NCBI GenBank assembly: GCA_015295905.1
Contig: DVEB01000181.1
Span: 1 to 40,124, forward strand
Source: Synechococcales cyanobacterium M55_K2018_004
Lineage (GTDB): Bacteria; Cyanobacteriota; Cyanobacteriia; Elainellales; Elainellaceae
Length of the DNA: 40,124 nt
Direction of reading: 5' to 3'
Shown here piece after piece: positions 1 through 7,745 of this stretch. Every line of letters starts with the position of its first letter. The stretch's first letter is position 1. The translations under genes and the position numbers were made by a program. The notes under the pieces are model-generated. The model saw only the letters and a program-made list of their open reading frames with translations. It had not been told where the DNA came from and ran no database searches.

Positions 1-57
1 TTTGGGGCACCGCGCCGGCCGCGGTGCCCCAAAACCCTCTTAACTCGAACTGACGTT
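1..57. repeat. Palindromic repeat, left copy
   Basis: The first 36 nt form a near-perfect hairpin: TTTGGGGCACCGCG pairs with CGCGGTGCCCCAAA around a short GC-rich loop. The reverse complement of 1-57 matches 33675-33731 without gaps and with about six mismatches, so this is a dispersed repeat and not a one-off terminator. The element may continue to the left of the window. Positions 58-180 hold no gene; they contain one HIP1 octamer and the leader of the transporter gene. Confidence 0.8.
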
Positions 58-180
58 GAATACCGCTACCGACCAGTGAACTAGCAGCGAGTCGGGTAGA
101 GCGATCGCTTTTTAGCGTATGTTGAGTCAAAGGATCACTCTTTAGACTGTTTCGTTATCCCCAGTGCGCATCCAGCAGCA

Positions 181-1137
181 ATGGCCTCATTCGAACCCCT
201 TCAACCCCTTTTCGTTCTACTGTCTGTTGGGGTCGGGCTAGTTTTAGCCCCAGTCGCAGGATTGGCACCGATAGCTCACGCTCTCATTGCGCCACTGCTG
301 GCAATCATGCTCTATGCAACTTTTTTGCCCATGCCTTTGCAGCAGGTTGGACGTGCCATTCGTCACTTCAACGTCACCGCTGCCAGCTTGGGTATGAACT
401 TTCTTTGGACACCTGTTCTGGCTTGGGGACTGGGAGCTATCTTTTTGCGAGAGGCACCCGACCTCTGGGTGGGCTTGATTATGTTGATGGTCACCCCCTG
501 CACCGATTGGTATCTCGTCTTTACCAACGTAGCAGGAGGTGATGTTGCATTGGCAACGGCGCTTCTGCCCTTCAATCTCACCCTACAAATCATGCTGCTG
601 CCGATATACTTGCTGGTGTTCACCAGTACCCTAATTGAGTTAAACCTCCAGGCTCTTTTCAGCGGTATTCTCTGGGTCCTCATGCTGCCGCTACTGATGG
701 CGGTTTTGTCGCGGCGATGGGCAAACCATGCGTGGGGAAAAGCATGGCTTCAGCAACAGCGTCCCAAGATTACGGCGCTGCAAATGATTTGCCTCAATAT
801 CGCCATTATTGCGATTTTTACCGCCGAAAGCCGAGCGTTGTTTGAGCGTCCTGGGTTGCTATTCCAACTGTTGCCCCCCCTACTCCTCTGCTTTTGGATT
901 AATTTCTGGGTCGCCCAAGCGGTGGGACGACGGTTACGGCTATCCTATGCGGCTAGGGTTTGCTTGACTTATACAACACTGGCACGCAACTCGCCCTTGT
1001 CTCTGGCGATCGCCGCTTCTACGTTTCCCGATCGCCCCCTAATTTCGCTTACTCTTGTGATTGGTCCCTTGATTGAACTACCGATCTTAACCCTAATCTC
1101 ACAACGATTACGGGTGATTAAAAACGCCCAGGAATGA
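181..1137 (+). CDS. BASS/ACR3-like membrane transporter
   Basis: Predicted integral membrane protein of 318 residues with about 8-10 hydrophobic segments and almost no soluble domain. The motif VTPCTDWY with Cys107 resembles the APCTAMV segment around the essential cysteine of ACR3 arsenite carriers (compare Cys153 of the ACR3 gene near the right end of this window), and the C-terminal IGPLIELPIL resembles the conserved Glu-Pro segment of that family. This places it in the bile acid:sodium symporter superfamily, often annotated as an arsenic resistance protein. The substrate is not shown by the sequence. Its stop codon overlaps the start of the following regulator (ATGA), so the two are probably co-translated, and the regulator probably senses the transported solute or a related one (inference). 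The chosen ATG is the first in frame; no strong ribosome-binding site is visible. Confidence 0.8.
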   Translation: MASFEPLQPLFVLLSVGVGLVLAPVAGLAPIAHALIAPLLAIMLYATFLPMPLQQVGRAIRHFNVTAASLGMNFLWTPVLAWGLGAIFLREAPDLWVGLIMLMVTPCTDWYLVFTNVAGGDVALATALLPFNLTLQIMLLPIYLLVFTSTLIELNLQALFSGILWVLMLPLLMAVLSRRWANHAWGKAWLQQQRPKITALQMICLNIAIIAIFTAESRALFERPGLLFQLLPPLLLCFWINFWVAQAVGRRLRLSYAARVCLTYTTLARNSPLSLAIAASTFPDRPLISLTLVIGPLIELPILTLISQRLRVIKNAQE

Positions 1138-2291
1138 CTCCGATGAAAGACCATGACCTTTGCAACAACTTGAAGCAAATTCGGCTGCGATTGGGCATGA
1201 GTCAGCAGGACTTAGCGGCGATCGCCGGAGTATCTCGCCAGACCATCAGCGGCGTCGAAGCAGGACAGTATGCTCCCTCTACAACGGTGGCACTGCGGCT
1301 CGCCAGAGCGTTGGGCTGTCAAGTAGAGGATCTCTTTTGGCTCAACCAGGATGCCCCAGAACTGGAAGCCATTCCGGCACAAGACTTTCCCAGAGAGATG
1401 CCGCTACGATTGAGCCTAGCCCGAGTCGGCGGACGCTGGATTGCGCATCCCTTAGTGAGAGAAAATGCCTTTCGGTTGGAAATGATTCCGGCGGATGGGG
1501 AAGCAATTTGTGAGGCAGATGCACCAACCCTGAGCGTTAAATTACTAGACGACCCGGAAAAACTTCAAAACACGGTCGTTTTAGCCGGCTGCACGCCAGC
1601 CCTTTCCCTTTGGGCACGGGCCGCTGAAATGTGGCATCCCAACCTACGCGTCCACTGGACGTTTGACAATAGTGTGAGCGCGCTTGATCGGCTCTGTCGT
1701 GGCGAAGTTCATATGGCAGGCATGCATCTATATGACCCACTGACGCAAGATCATAATGTTTCCTTCGTGCAAGCGGCTTTGCGAGAGACAGCCGCAGTAT
1801 TAATCAACTTAGGGAGTTGGGAAGAAGGCCTTTTAATTCATCCTGCCAACCCACTCAACCTCAAAACCATCCATGATTTGAACCAGCCGCATGTCACGAT
1901 TGTCAATCGAGAAAAAGGCTCTGGTAGCCGCCAACTGCTAGAGCGATCGCTCCAGCAAGCTGATATTCCCTTTCATGCTGTGAAAGGATTCGACCAGATT
2001 GTTCACGGGCATCTCGAAGTTGCCCAGGCGATCGCCACTGGCAAAGCAACCACTGGAGTAAGTACAGCATCGGTTGCCAAAGCCTTCGGCCTGGGGTTTA
2101 TTCCCCTACACCAGGCCCGATACGATTTAGCCATCCTCAAGCCTTATCTGGATGAGACACCCGTGCAACAACTCCTCAGCACGTTGGGGCATCGGCGCGT
2201 ATTGTCACAACTGGCTGCTTTGGGGGGACACGATACGAGCCAAACCGGGGAAATTGTCGCCTCTATTGAGCCACTCTCACCACTCATTTAG
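1134..2291 (+). CDS. XRE-type regulator with substrate-binding-like domain
   Basis: The 385-residue protein begins with a canonical XRE/Cro helix-turn-helix at about residues 13-70 (MSQQDLAAIAGVSRQTIS, then VEAGQYAPS). From about residue 145 to 350 there is a segment resembling the PBP-like domain found in molybdate-type one-component regulators: VVLAGCTPALSLWA near its start, NREKGSGSRQLLE, and a late segment around ATTGVSTASVAKAFGLGFIP. Such domains bind a small oxyanion or cofactor in the cytoplasm and alter DNA binding. The ligand is unknown here. ATG at 1134 overlaps the transporter stop; ATG at 1143 is an equally plausible start. The coupling suggests it controls the transporter, possibly in response to an oxyanion (inference). 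Confidence 0.8.
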   Translation: MTPMKDHDLCNNLKQIRLRLGMSQQDLAAIAGVSRQTISGVEAGQYAPSTTVALRLARALGCQVEDLFWLNQDAPELEAIPAQDFPREMPLRLSLARVGGRWIAHPLVRENAFRLEMIPADGEAICEADAPTLSVKLLDDPEKLQNTVVLAGCTPALSLWARAAEMWHPNLRVHWTFDNSVSALDRLCRGEVHMAGMHLYDPLTQDHNVSFVQAALRETAAVLINLGSWEEGLLIHPANPLNLKTIHDLNQPHVTIVNREKGSGSRQLLERSLQQADIPFHAVKGFDQIVHGHLEVAQAIATGKATTGVSTASVAKAFGLGFIPLHQARYDLAILKPYLDETPVQQLLSTLGHRRVLSQLAALGGHDTSQTGEIVASIEPLSPLI

Positions 2292-2380
2292 GATTGCTAT
2301 AGATCCAGAGGTTTTGTTGCGTGAAACGAACCATAATAGTTTCTACAATCGAGCGACGATGATCGCTAGAATTCTATTTT

Positions 2381-2602
2381 CAACGTTTGCATCCATGCTT
2401 TTAGAGCGCTAGGCGCTATAAAAGGTACCCCTGTGGGGAATGGAGGGTAGAGCGTCAGTTTTCTAAACTGGGTGAGAACTGCACGATACTCGATGAGCCA
2501 GTCGTTGAAGGCTCTGAAGGCGATGATTTCCTCAGGAGGATGTAAAGAAACATATAATTTCTGGATTTCTATGACCTGTACAGGCAGACAACTGTTAGTG
2601 TT
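2381..2602 (-). pseudogene. Possible gene remnant, minus strand
   Basis: The 361 nt between the regulator and the first CIS gene hold no intact gene. On the minus strand one frame is open for 74 codons with no start codon. It reads like protein rather than noise, for example LPVQVIEIQKLYVSLHPPEE followed by AFNDWLIEYRAVLTQF and LYPPFPTGVPF. It ends at a stop at 2381-2383 and is bounded upstream by a stop at 2603-2605. I do not recognise the family. It could be the decayed end of a lost gene. The near-palindrome AGCGCTAGGCGCT at about 2406 lies inside it. Confidence 0.3.
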
Positions 2603-2652
2603 TTAGCGCAGGTCTCGCCAAGTCTTAGTTGACACCCTGAAAGGAGGAGCAG

Positions 2653-3132
2653 ATGGATACCCTCAGTCATGAGGCGATCGCCAGCTTAAAAACTGTGCTG
2701 GACGGCCTGCTGTCATCCGTTGTCAATGCTGATGTGCAACGGCAACTCACTGTTCTCCCTGTTCGCCTCCACCCCGTCGGGTTAGGCGGGGGGCTATCGC
2801 TCCATCCTGACCCTTTGGGTGTGGTAGAGGGGCGGCATTTAGAAGCGATCGCACTAATTTACCTGCAATCACAAAATGTAATTTCTCTCAATGAAATTGC
2901 TTCATTAATTTCAACTCAATTGATTGCTCAACGTCATTCTGATTTAATGAGTCAGGGTATCCTTTCAATTAAGTTAGAGAGTCAGGGCACGCTTCTCCCC
3001 ATGCATCACTCTGATTCAGACGCGGTGCGATACAAAGAATTAACGTTTCGAGTTGTGTATGAGTTCCGGAAACTGCCTATTGACAGTGAAGGAATCATTC
3101 AAACCGTCCCAATTCAAGTCACGGTTGGGTAA
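2653..3132 (+). CDS. Putative CIS tail terminator or end-cap protein
   Basis: First gene of the contractile cluster, with a strong ribosome-binding site (AAAGGAGGAGCAG before ATG). The 159-residue protein is mostly mixed alpha/beta: an N-terminal helix, a conserved-looking stretch GLGGGLSLHPDPLGVVEGRH, then a hydrophobic pair of strands and helices, ending in a beta-rich VTVG tail. I do not recognise a named domain. Its size and position directly upstream of the sheath gene match the tail terminator or completion genes of many phage tails, which is the only basis for the call. It is separated from the sheath gene by 450 nt, so it may have its own transcript. Confidence 0.4.
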   Translation: MDTLSHEAIASLKTVLDGLLSSVVNADVQRQLTVLPVRLHPVGLGGGLSLHPDPLGVVEGRHLEAIALIYLQSQNVISLNEIASLISTQLIAQRHSDLMSQGILSIKLESQGTLLPMHHSDSDAVRYKELTFRVVYEFRKLPIDSEGIIQTVPIQVTVG

Positions 3133-3582
3133 ATAGAAACCATCTCCTAGTTTTTTTTAAGGAGTTGATATTTTGGCAAAGACAACGGGATGAGAAACCA
3201 TCTCCTGAGGCAGGGCTTTCTCCCCTTGCCCCCTGTTCCACACACCCCCTTGGTTGCTCTAGCACCTATCCCAATGCTTTCAACTCTTCAACTCTCATGA
3301 CAGAGCTAATGAAAGGGGTGAGAGCAACGTTTCCTGGATCCCCATCCGTCGTTAGGCAATAGCTATCATGCAGTGTGGGAATTTTTCCACGCTAGTCCCT
3401 GAGTGCATAGATAAGTCAATTCCCACACTAGGCAAGGAATCAGTAAGTAGGCTCCTTCTCGGCGCAGGTTAGGTGTCCTGCCAGAGAACAGGGCCGTGCT
3501 TGAGTCGCGCAGCACTGGTTTGCATCAGATTAAACCAGATTGAATCAGTTTTAGCCCCCTGTACCATCAAGAGGCAGATTAT
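3133..3582 (+). promoter_or_regulatory. Leader region upstream of sheath gene
   Basis: A 450-nt gap with no convincing gene. It contains the 13-mer GAAACCATCTCCT twice (about 3138 and 3193) and a perfect 12-bp inverted repeat. The open frame at 3165-3362 is short, rich in Pro and Ser and has no ribosome-binding site, so I treat it as noncoding. The gap ahead of the most abundant structural gene is a natural place for a promoter or operator of the CIS operon, but no promoter boxes could be assigned with confidence. Confidence 0.4.
3372..3429. repeat. Perfect 12-bp inverted repeat
   Basis: AGTGTGGGAATT at 3372-3383 is matched by AATTCCCACACT at 3418-3429, 34 nt apart. The arms could form a stem-loop in RNA or two half-sites for a dimeric regulator. 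It lies about 155 nt before the sheath start. Confidence 0.7.
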
Positions 3583-4749
3583 ATGGCAGAAACATTTTCG
3601 GTGACGGAATTGATCATTCCAGGAACCTATATTCGAGTTCAGTCAGAAGGATTGATCCGAGCAGGTGGGGTTTCATCGGGCAACATTGGTATCGTGGGAA
3701 CAGCGCGAAAACGTCAACTCGATGTCAACGGACAACCCGCAGTGGATGGAGAGGGTAATCCCCTGTTTGACAACTCAATTTATGGATCAACGGTTGTGCT
3801 GTCGGATTTTGCTACAGCTCAGGCCCGGTTTGGCACCTATGACCCCTACCGTAATGCCAGTGGTGCCGTAGTGGGAACACTGCATCTGGTGCGATCGCTC
3901 CAACTCATCTACGAGAATGGTGGTAGGACTGTCTTTGCCCGCGCCCTCCCGACCAACCAAGCCACCCGCAACGACTTTGCCGCTGCCTTCGCCGAACTCT
4001 TGAAGGATGATATTAATATCGTCATCGCCCCTGAACTGTCTCAGACCGATGCCCTAGCCGTATTTGGCCCGCTGCTAGAAGCAGCAGAAAACGACGGCAA
4101 AGATTTGATTGCTGTGGTCGGCGCCGATGTCAATCTGACTCAGCTCAGCACCTTCTTGGCAGGTGTCCCCAACAACGACCGTCTGATTCTGACAACGCCT
4201 GGAATTGTAGGCTTTGATAGTGCTACTGCAGCTGACGTGAATTTACCAGGTAGCTATACAGCGGCAGCCGTCGCCGGACTGCTCAGCAGCCTAGCACCTC
4301 AGGTTAGCCCCACCAACAAGCCGCTGCCTGGAGTCACCAAGCTAGTGCAGCGTTTCTCCTACGGCGAGACCAAGCAACTCGTGGGCGGCCGGGTCATGGT
4401 CTTAGAGGAACGACAGGGCAGCGGACGCGTGGTGCGGGGGATTACGACGGATACAGGCGCATTCAAACAAGTAACCACCCGCCGCATTACTGATGCGGCC
4501 AAGGCTGGAATTCGGCAGGCCAGCGAACCCTTTATCGGTCGGCTGAACAATGCCAGGGTGCGAGGAGCGTTGAGGAGTGCGATCGCCAGTTTCCTAGATG
4601 CAATGGTAGCTGACGAAGCACTGATCAAATACACGCTGGAGGTGACGGCAACCCGCGACGATGAAATTGCAGGTCGGGCGATCGTCAATGCAGTGATTCA
4701 GCCCACCTTCAGTATTGATTTCATTGCCGTTACTTTAGTGCTTCAGTAG
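3583..4749 (+). CDS. Contractile tail sheath protein
   Basis: The 388-residue protein begins with MAETFSVTELIIPGTYIRVQ, the typical N-terminus of phage and CIS sheath proteins, in which an extended strand links to neighbouring subunits. A middle domain contains IVIAPELSQTDA and DLIAVVGADVNLTQL, with alternating strands and helices. The C-terminus (RRITDAAKAGIRQASEPFIG to FSIDFIAVTLVLQ) is the conserved sheath core that grips the tube. The length is at the lower end for sheaths, so surface domains are few. It polymerises around the tube and contracts to drive it into a target. Only one sheath gene is visible, unlike the three of Afp/PVC particles. The tube gene follows after 9 nt. Confidence 0.93.
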   Translation: MAETFSVTELIIPGTYIRVQSEGLIRAGGVSSGNIGIVGTARKRQLDVNGQPAVDGEGNPLFDNSIYGSTVVLSDFATAQARFGTYDPYRNASGAVVGTLHLVRSLQLIYENGGRTVFARALPTNQATRNDFAAAFAELLKDDINIVIAPELSQTDALAVFGPLLEAAENDGKDLIAVVGADVNLTQLSTFLAGVPNNDRLILTTPGIVGFDSATAADVNLPGSYTAAAVAGLLSSLAPQVSPTNKPLPGVTKLVQRFSYGETKQLVGGRVMVLEERQGSGRVVRGITTDTGAFKQVTTRRITDAAKAGIRQASEPFIGRLNNARVRGALRSAIASFLDAMVADEALIKYTLEVTATRDDEIAGRAIVNAVIQPTFSIDFIAVTLVLQ

Positions 4750-4758
4750 GAGGAGAGG

Positions 4759-5256
4759 ATGGCTAACGCAAGTGTATTTACGGGCGCAGATGGAGCACTG
4801 CTGCTATCAGCGCCACAAAGTGCCGAAGGGGGGAAGGCACAGCCGATTATTGACGCCAACCAATTTTCGCAGGTCGTTGGACGCTTACAGAATGTTAAAG
4901 TTGAAGTGGTTTCAGACGTGAAGCCCTTCCATGAAATTGGTCAGCGCTACGCAACAGAACTGCGACCAGGCAATATCAATATTCGAGGCAGCATTGGTCG
5001 GGCTTACATTAATGGCGCGTTGCTCAGCCTGCTCCTAGGCGATGCAGCGGCGGGTAAACCGGCTGAAATTTGGATGCAACCGGCCTTTAATATCACGCTG
5101 ATGTTAAAGAATCCTGCCAATCCTGATGTCCAAAATACTGTTACGTTACATGACGTCAAAATTGATAGCTGGGTCTATAGCATTCCTGAAGATGATTTTG
5201 TGATGGAATCCGTTGGGTTCAAAGCGTTGTACATCACCGTAGAGGATGCTGGCTAG
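4759..5256 (+). CDS. CIS inner tube protein
   Basis: A 165-residue protein directly after the sheath gene, with ribosome-binding site AGGAGGAGAGG. It is almost all beta strands, with the segment NIRGSIGRAYINGALLSLLL and a C-terminus FVMESVGFKALYITVEDAG, consistent with the Hcp/gp19/XkdM-type tube fold whose hexamers stack into the needle. Sheath-then-tube order is universal in contractile tails. A stem-loop lies 22 nt after the stop and may help keep sheath and tube transcripts more abundant than the rest of the operon. Confidence 0.9.
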   Translation: MANASVFTGADGALLLSAPQSAEGGKAQPIIDANQFSQVVGRLQNVKVEVVSDVKPFHEIGQRYATELRPGNINIRGSIGRAYINGALLSLLLGDAAAGKPAEIWMQPAFNITLMLKNPANPDVQNTVTLHDVKIDSWVYSIPEDDFVMESVGFKALYITVEDAG

Positions 5257-5277
5257 AGGGGGTTGAACTAAGCGATT

Positions 5278-5306
5278 GAGGGTGAGCGCTGGCATCACTC
5301 ACCCTC
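5278..5306 (+). terminator. Stem-loop after tube gene (attenuator candidate)
   Basis: GAGGGTGAG (5278-5286) pairs perfectly with CTCACCCTC (5298-5306) around an 11-nt loop. There is no T-run after it, so it is a weak intrinsic terminator at best. Its place just after the two most highly needed structural genes fits partial termination or protection of the mRNA end. Confidence 0.5.
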
Positions 5307-5405
5307 TAGTTAAGCCAACGAGAACTGACGCCGTTGCCGGAGGAGTCACGGGTTGCGCCCTTGAACCATAATGCACTCCCCAGCAAACCCAGCGCCATTG
5401 CATTC

Positions 5406-5450
5406 GTCCTGCTCACATCCGTCCTGCTCATATCCGTCCTGCTCACATCC
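5406..5450 (+). repeat. Three tandem 15-nt units
   Basis: GTCCTGCTCACATCC is repeated three times head to tail (5406-5420, 5421-5435, 5436-5450) with one mismatch in the middle unit. If read through from the upstream ATG at 5371 the units encode a Cys-Ser-His/Tyr-Pro repeat; if translation starts at 5473 they are leader DNA. Confidence 0.85.
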
Positions 5451-5472
5451 ACTTGCTAACATCCCAAATCCT

Positions 5473-5967
5473 ATGGCTTTGCTCTCTGCTGAAGAACTCC
5501 TAGCGGGAGGGGCGTTGACCTACGAAGTGACCATTCCCAGCGAGGTGTTACACCCCACCCAGGCGATCGCCCCCCCTGAAGCCCCCCCCAACGGTGCGGC
5601 TCAAACGGTGCGGCTGCAACCCTTGACCGTTAAGGACCTGCAACTGATCTCGCGGGCTGCTAAGGAGAATGATGCCTTGGTGGCAGCGTTGATGGTGCAA
5701 AGGGCACTAGTAGACCCCCAACTGACCCTAGCACAGGTCTCCGCAATGCATGCGGGGTTGATGCAATTTCTGGTGCAACAGATCAACCAGATCAGTGGCA
5801 TCACCACCTCCGCCGAACAACAGTCAGCGGCAGTGGCGGCGCCTCTGACGCGAGCGGCCTTCGTCCTCGCCAAGGAGTTTGGCTGGACGCCGCAGCAGAT
5901 CAACGACCTCACCCTGGGGCAAATTCTCTTGCACCTGCAACTGTTGAATGGAAAGGCAGAACGATGA
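5473..5967 (+). CDS. Putative CIS tail assembly chaperone, first of pair
   Basis: From ATG 5473 the product is 164 residues, beginning MALLSAEELLAGG. It has a short beta-rich N-terminus, the segment VRLQPLTVKDLQLISRAAKE, and a helical remainder, which resembles the small helical proteins encoded between tube and tape measure in contractile phages. The frame is open back to an ATG at 5371, but that extension is a Cys/Ser/Pro-rich repeat and neither start has a good ribosome-binding site; 5473 is chosen because the folded-looking part starts there. The stop overlaps the next start (ATGATGG), matching the paired chaperone genes of phage tails. The function is inferred mainly from position. Confidence 0.5.
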   Translation: MALLSAEELLAGGALTYEVTIPSEVLHPTQAIAPPEAPPNGAAQTVRLQPLTVKDLQLISRAAKENDALVAALMVQRALVDPQLTLAQVSAMHAGLMQFLVQQINQISGITTSAEQQSAAVAAPLTRAAFVLAKEFGWTPQQINDLTLGQILLHLQLLNGKAER

Positions 5968-7079
5968 TGGCTGACCTCGATGCTGCTGCAGCACTCAGAC
6001 AAGAAGTTCAAGCCATGCGATGGGTGGTTAACCAGTTACGTGATCCCCTGTCTTGCGTTGATCTGGGAATCACTAGCGTTGATTTAGAGGCATTGGAGGC
6101 AATACTAGCCTTTGTGGCGATTGACCCATTCGCTCAGTTTTCACCTGCTCCCTTAACAGCAGCCTCTCCACAGGCGCAGGTTCGCACCCCCCGTCAGGCC
6201 GCCAAGAGTCAATGGTCTGAGCGGCGATCGCCCTTGCCATCGTCCCATCTCTCACGAGAACTCCATCCCCCTAGCCCTCTACAGCCCACCTCGAATCCGA
6301 TGCCTGTTTTTTCTCTGCGACCTCTGGCCCTAGAGCATCATGGGCGATCGGACTCCATCCCTCATCAGGAGTTATCTAATGCTCCCCCCAAGCCCCCTTC
6401 CCTGGCACCATCTTCTCGTTCGGGAAATACACCACTAAATCCGATGGCATTGACTGAGGAAAACAGCGCGGGCGATCGCTCCCCTCTGCCACTTCAACCA
6501 CCCCCCCCTCAGGCCCACTCTCGACCATCCCCTGATTTTCAGCCCCCGGTGTCGTGCACTCGTCTTTCACCCCCTAGCGAAACCTCATTAGCCCAGCCTC
6601 AAGTCCAGACTTTGGCCCTGATTGAACAAATCCTGGATCAATGGATCAATCACACATCAAGTAGTGATTCAACCAATCATTTAAGCAATAATTCATCATT
6701 ATCATTTTATTCTCCTTCTATCTCATCATCTACAAAACTTCCAGCACTACCTTCATTAATTTCTTCCTCCGCTTCATCATTGATAACATCATTGACAAAC
6801 AGTTCGCCCACTGTTTCTTCAACACATTCCCCTCTATTCTTCTCTGCCACTGCCGTAGAAAATCCCCTCTCAGAGCAGAGCATCCTTCCACCACGTTCTA
6901 CCTTCCCTCCCCCTTCATTCGACCTGAGCAGCAATACGCCAGCCTTATCTCCTGCCAGCCCTGACTTGTATTCCCCTGCGGCGGAAATGGCACTGGCAGA
7001 GATGGCAGAAACCCTGGCGCTACTCGTCAATGATGTGTTGATAGAACAAGCCCGACGACATGGAGTAGAGCTATCATGA
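5964..7079 (+). CDS. CIS protein with long Pro/Ser-rich linker
   Basis: A 371-residue protein in three parts. Residues 1-55 are helical and leucine-rich (LRQEVQAMRWVVNQL). Residues of about 60-325 are very rich in Pro, Ser, Thr and Asn with runs such as PSISSSTKLPALPSLISSSA and must be largely disordered. The last 30 residues return to a helix (EMALAEMAETLALLVNDVLI). It overlaps both neighbours by 4 nt, so translation is coupled. Position suggests the second tail-assembly chaperone or a scaffold holding two helical ends far apart. The linker DNA around 6650-6850 is notably AT-rich next to its neighbours and may evolve quickly. I recognise no named family. Confidence 0.6.
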   Translation: MMADLDAAAALRQEVQAMRWVVNQLRDPLSCVDLGITSVDLEALEAILAFVAIDPFAQFSPAPLTAASPQAQVRTPRQAAKSQWSERRSPLPSSHLSRELHPPSPLQPTSNPMPVFSLRPLALEHHGRSDSIPHQELSNAPPKPPSLAPSSRSGNTPLNPMALTEENSAGDRSPLPLQPPPPQAHSRPSPDFQPPVSCTRLSPPSETSLAQPQVQTLALIEQILDQWINHTSSSDSTNHLSNNSSLSFYSPSISSSTKLPALPSLISSSASSLITSLTNSSPTVSSTHSPLFFSATAVENPLSEQSILPPRSTFPPPSFDLSSNTPALSPASPDLYSPAAEMALAEMAETLALLVNDVLIEQARRHGVELS

Positions 7080-7672
7080 GCGCCAAACCTGTACTCGGCG
7101 ATTGGGAAATTCCTCGCGTTGCCCTGATTAAAACCCTAGAACAACGGTCTTTTGTAGAGTTGCCGATTCCTGGACGGGTCGGTAGTTTGTTTCAGGATTT
7201 GAATACCACACCGACGCGGATTGCGATCGCTGGTAGCCTCTACGGTGAAGAATCCCGCAACCAGTTCCTAGAGGACTTGCGGGGCAAATTTAAGAGCGGA
7301 GAACCCGTCACCTTCACCGCCGACATCACCACTGCCACAGACGTGCAGTACGTCATCATCGAGGCGTTGCAAATTCAGGAAAGCGGAGTTGCGCCTGATC
7401 AGCTCAATTACTTCCTGGTTTTGCGGGAAAGTCCACCGCCACCCCCGCCACCCGACCCGTTCGGTGGGCTGGATGCTGGACTCCTCGACCAAGCCGCAGG
7501 ATTTTTAGATACGGTGACGAGCGCCCTTGACCTGATTGATTCCCTAGGCAATGTCCCCAACTTCAGTGACCCCACACCACCCCTGACCGGAGCGCTGGAG
7601 GGCGTCACCACCGCCACCGCCGGACTCGAGGAGGCATTAACGCCCCTACGCGAGATTTTTGGCACTCCCTAG
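7076..7672 (+). CDS. CIS baseplate/hub adaptor, DNA-circularisation-N-like
   Basis: A 198-residue protein. Residues 1-120 follow the pattern of the N-terminal domain seen in tail proteins annotated as DNA circularisation or gp53/LysM adaptors: IPGRVGSLFQDLN, then RIAIAGSLYGEES, FLEDLRGKFKSGEPVTFTAD, VQYVIIEALQIQE and FLVLRE. A polyproline stretch (SPPPPPPPDPFGG) leads into a helical C-terminus ending at TPLREIFGTP. Such proteins sit at the junction of tube and baseplate hub. No LysM motif is seen. It overlaps the preceding gene by 4 nt. Confidence 0.6.
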   Translation: MSAKPVLGDWEIPRVALIKTLEQRSFVELPIPGRVGSLFQDLNTTPTRIAIAGSLYGEESRNQFLEDLRGKFKSGEPVTFTADITTATDVQYVIIEALQIQESGVAPDQLNYFLVLRESPPPPPPPDPFGGLDAGLLDQAAGFLDTVTSALDLIDSLGNVPNFSDPTPPLTGALEGVTTATAGLEEALTPLREIFGTP

Positions 7673-7745
7673 GCCCTCCGCCTGCTGCTTGGTGCTGCAT
7701 CCTTCCTACACATCCCATCGCACCTGATGTTTATCCCCCACTCCT

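Noticed and set aside
3165-3362. 65-codon open frame between the first CIS gene and the sheath gene
   Set aside because: No ribosome-binding site, low-complexity Ser/Pro content and no resemblance to a protein; it overlies repeated leader DNA.
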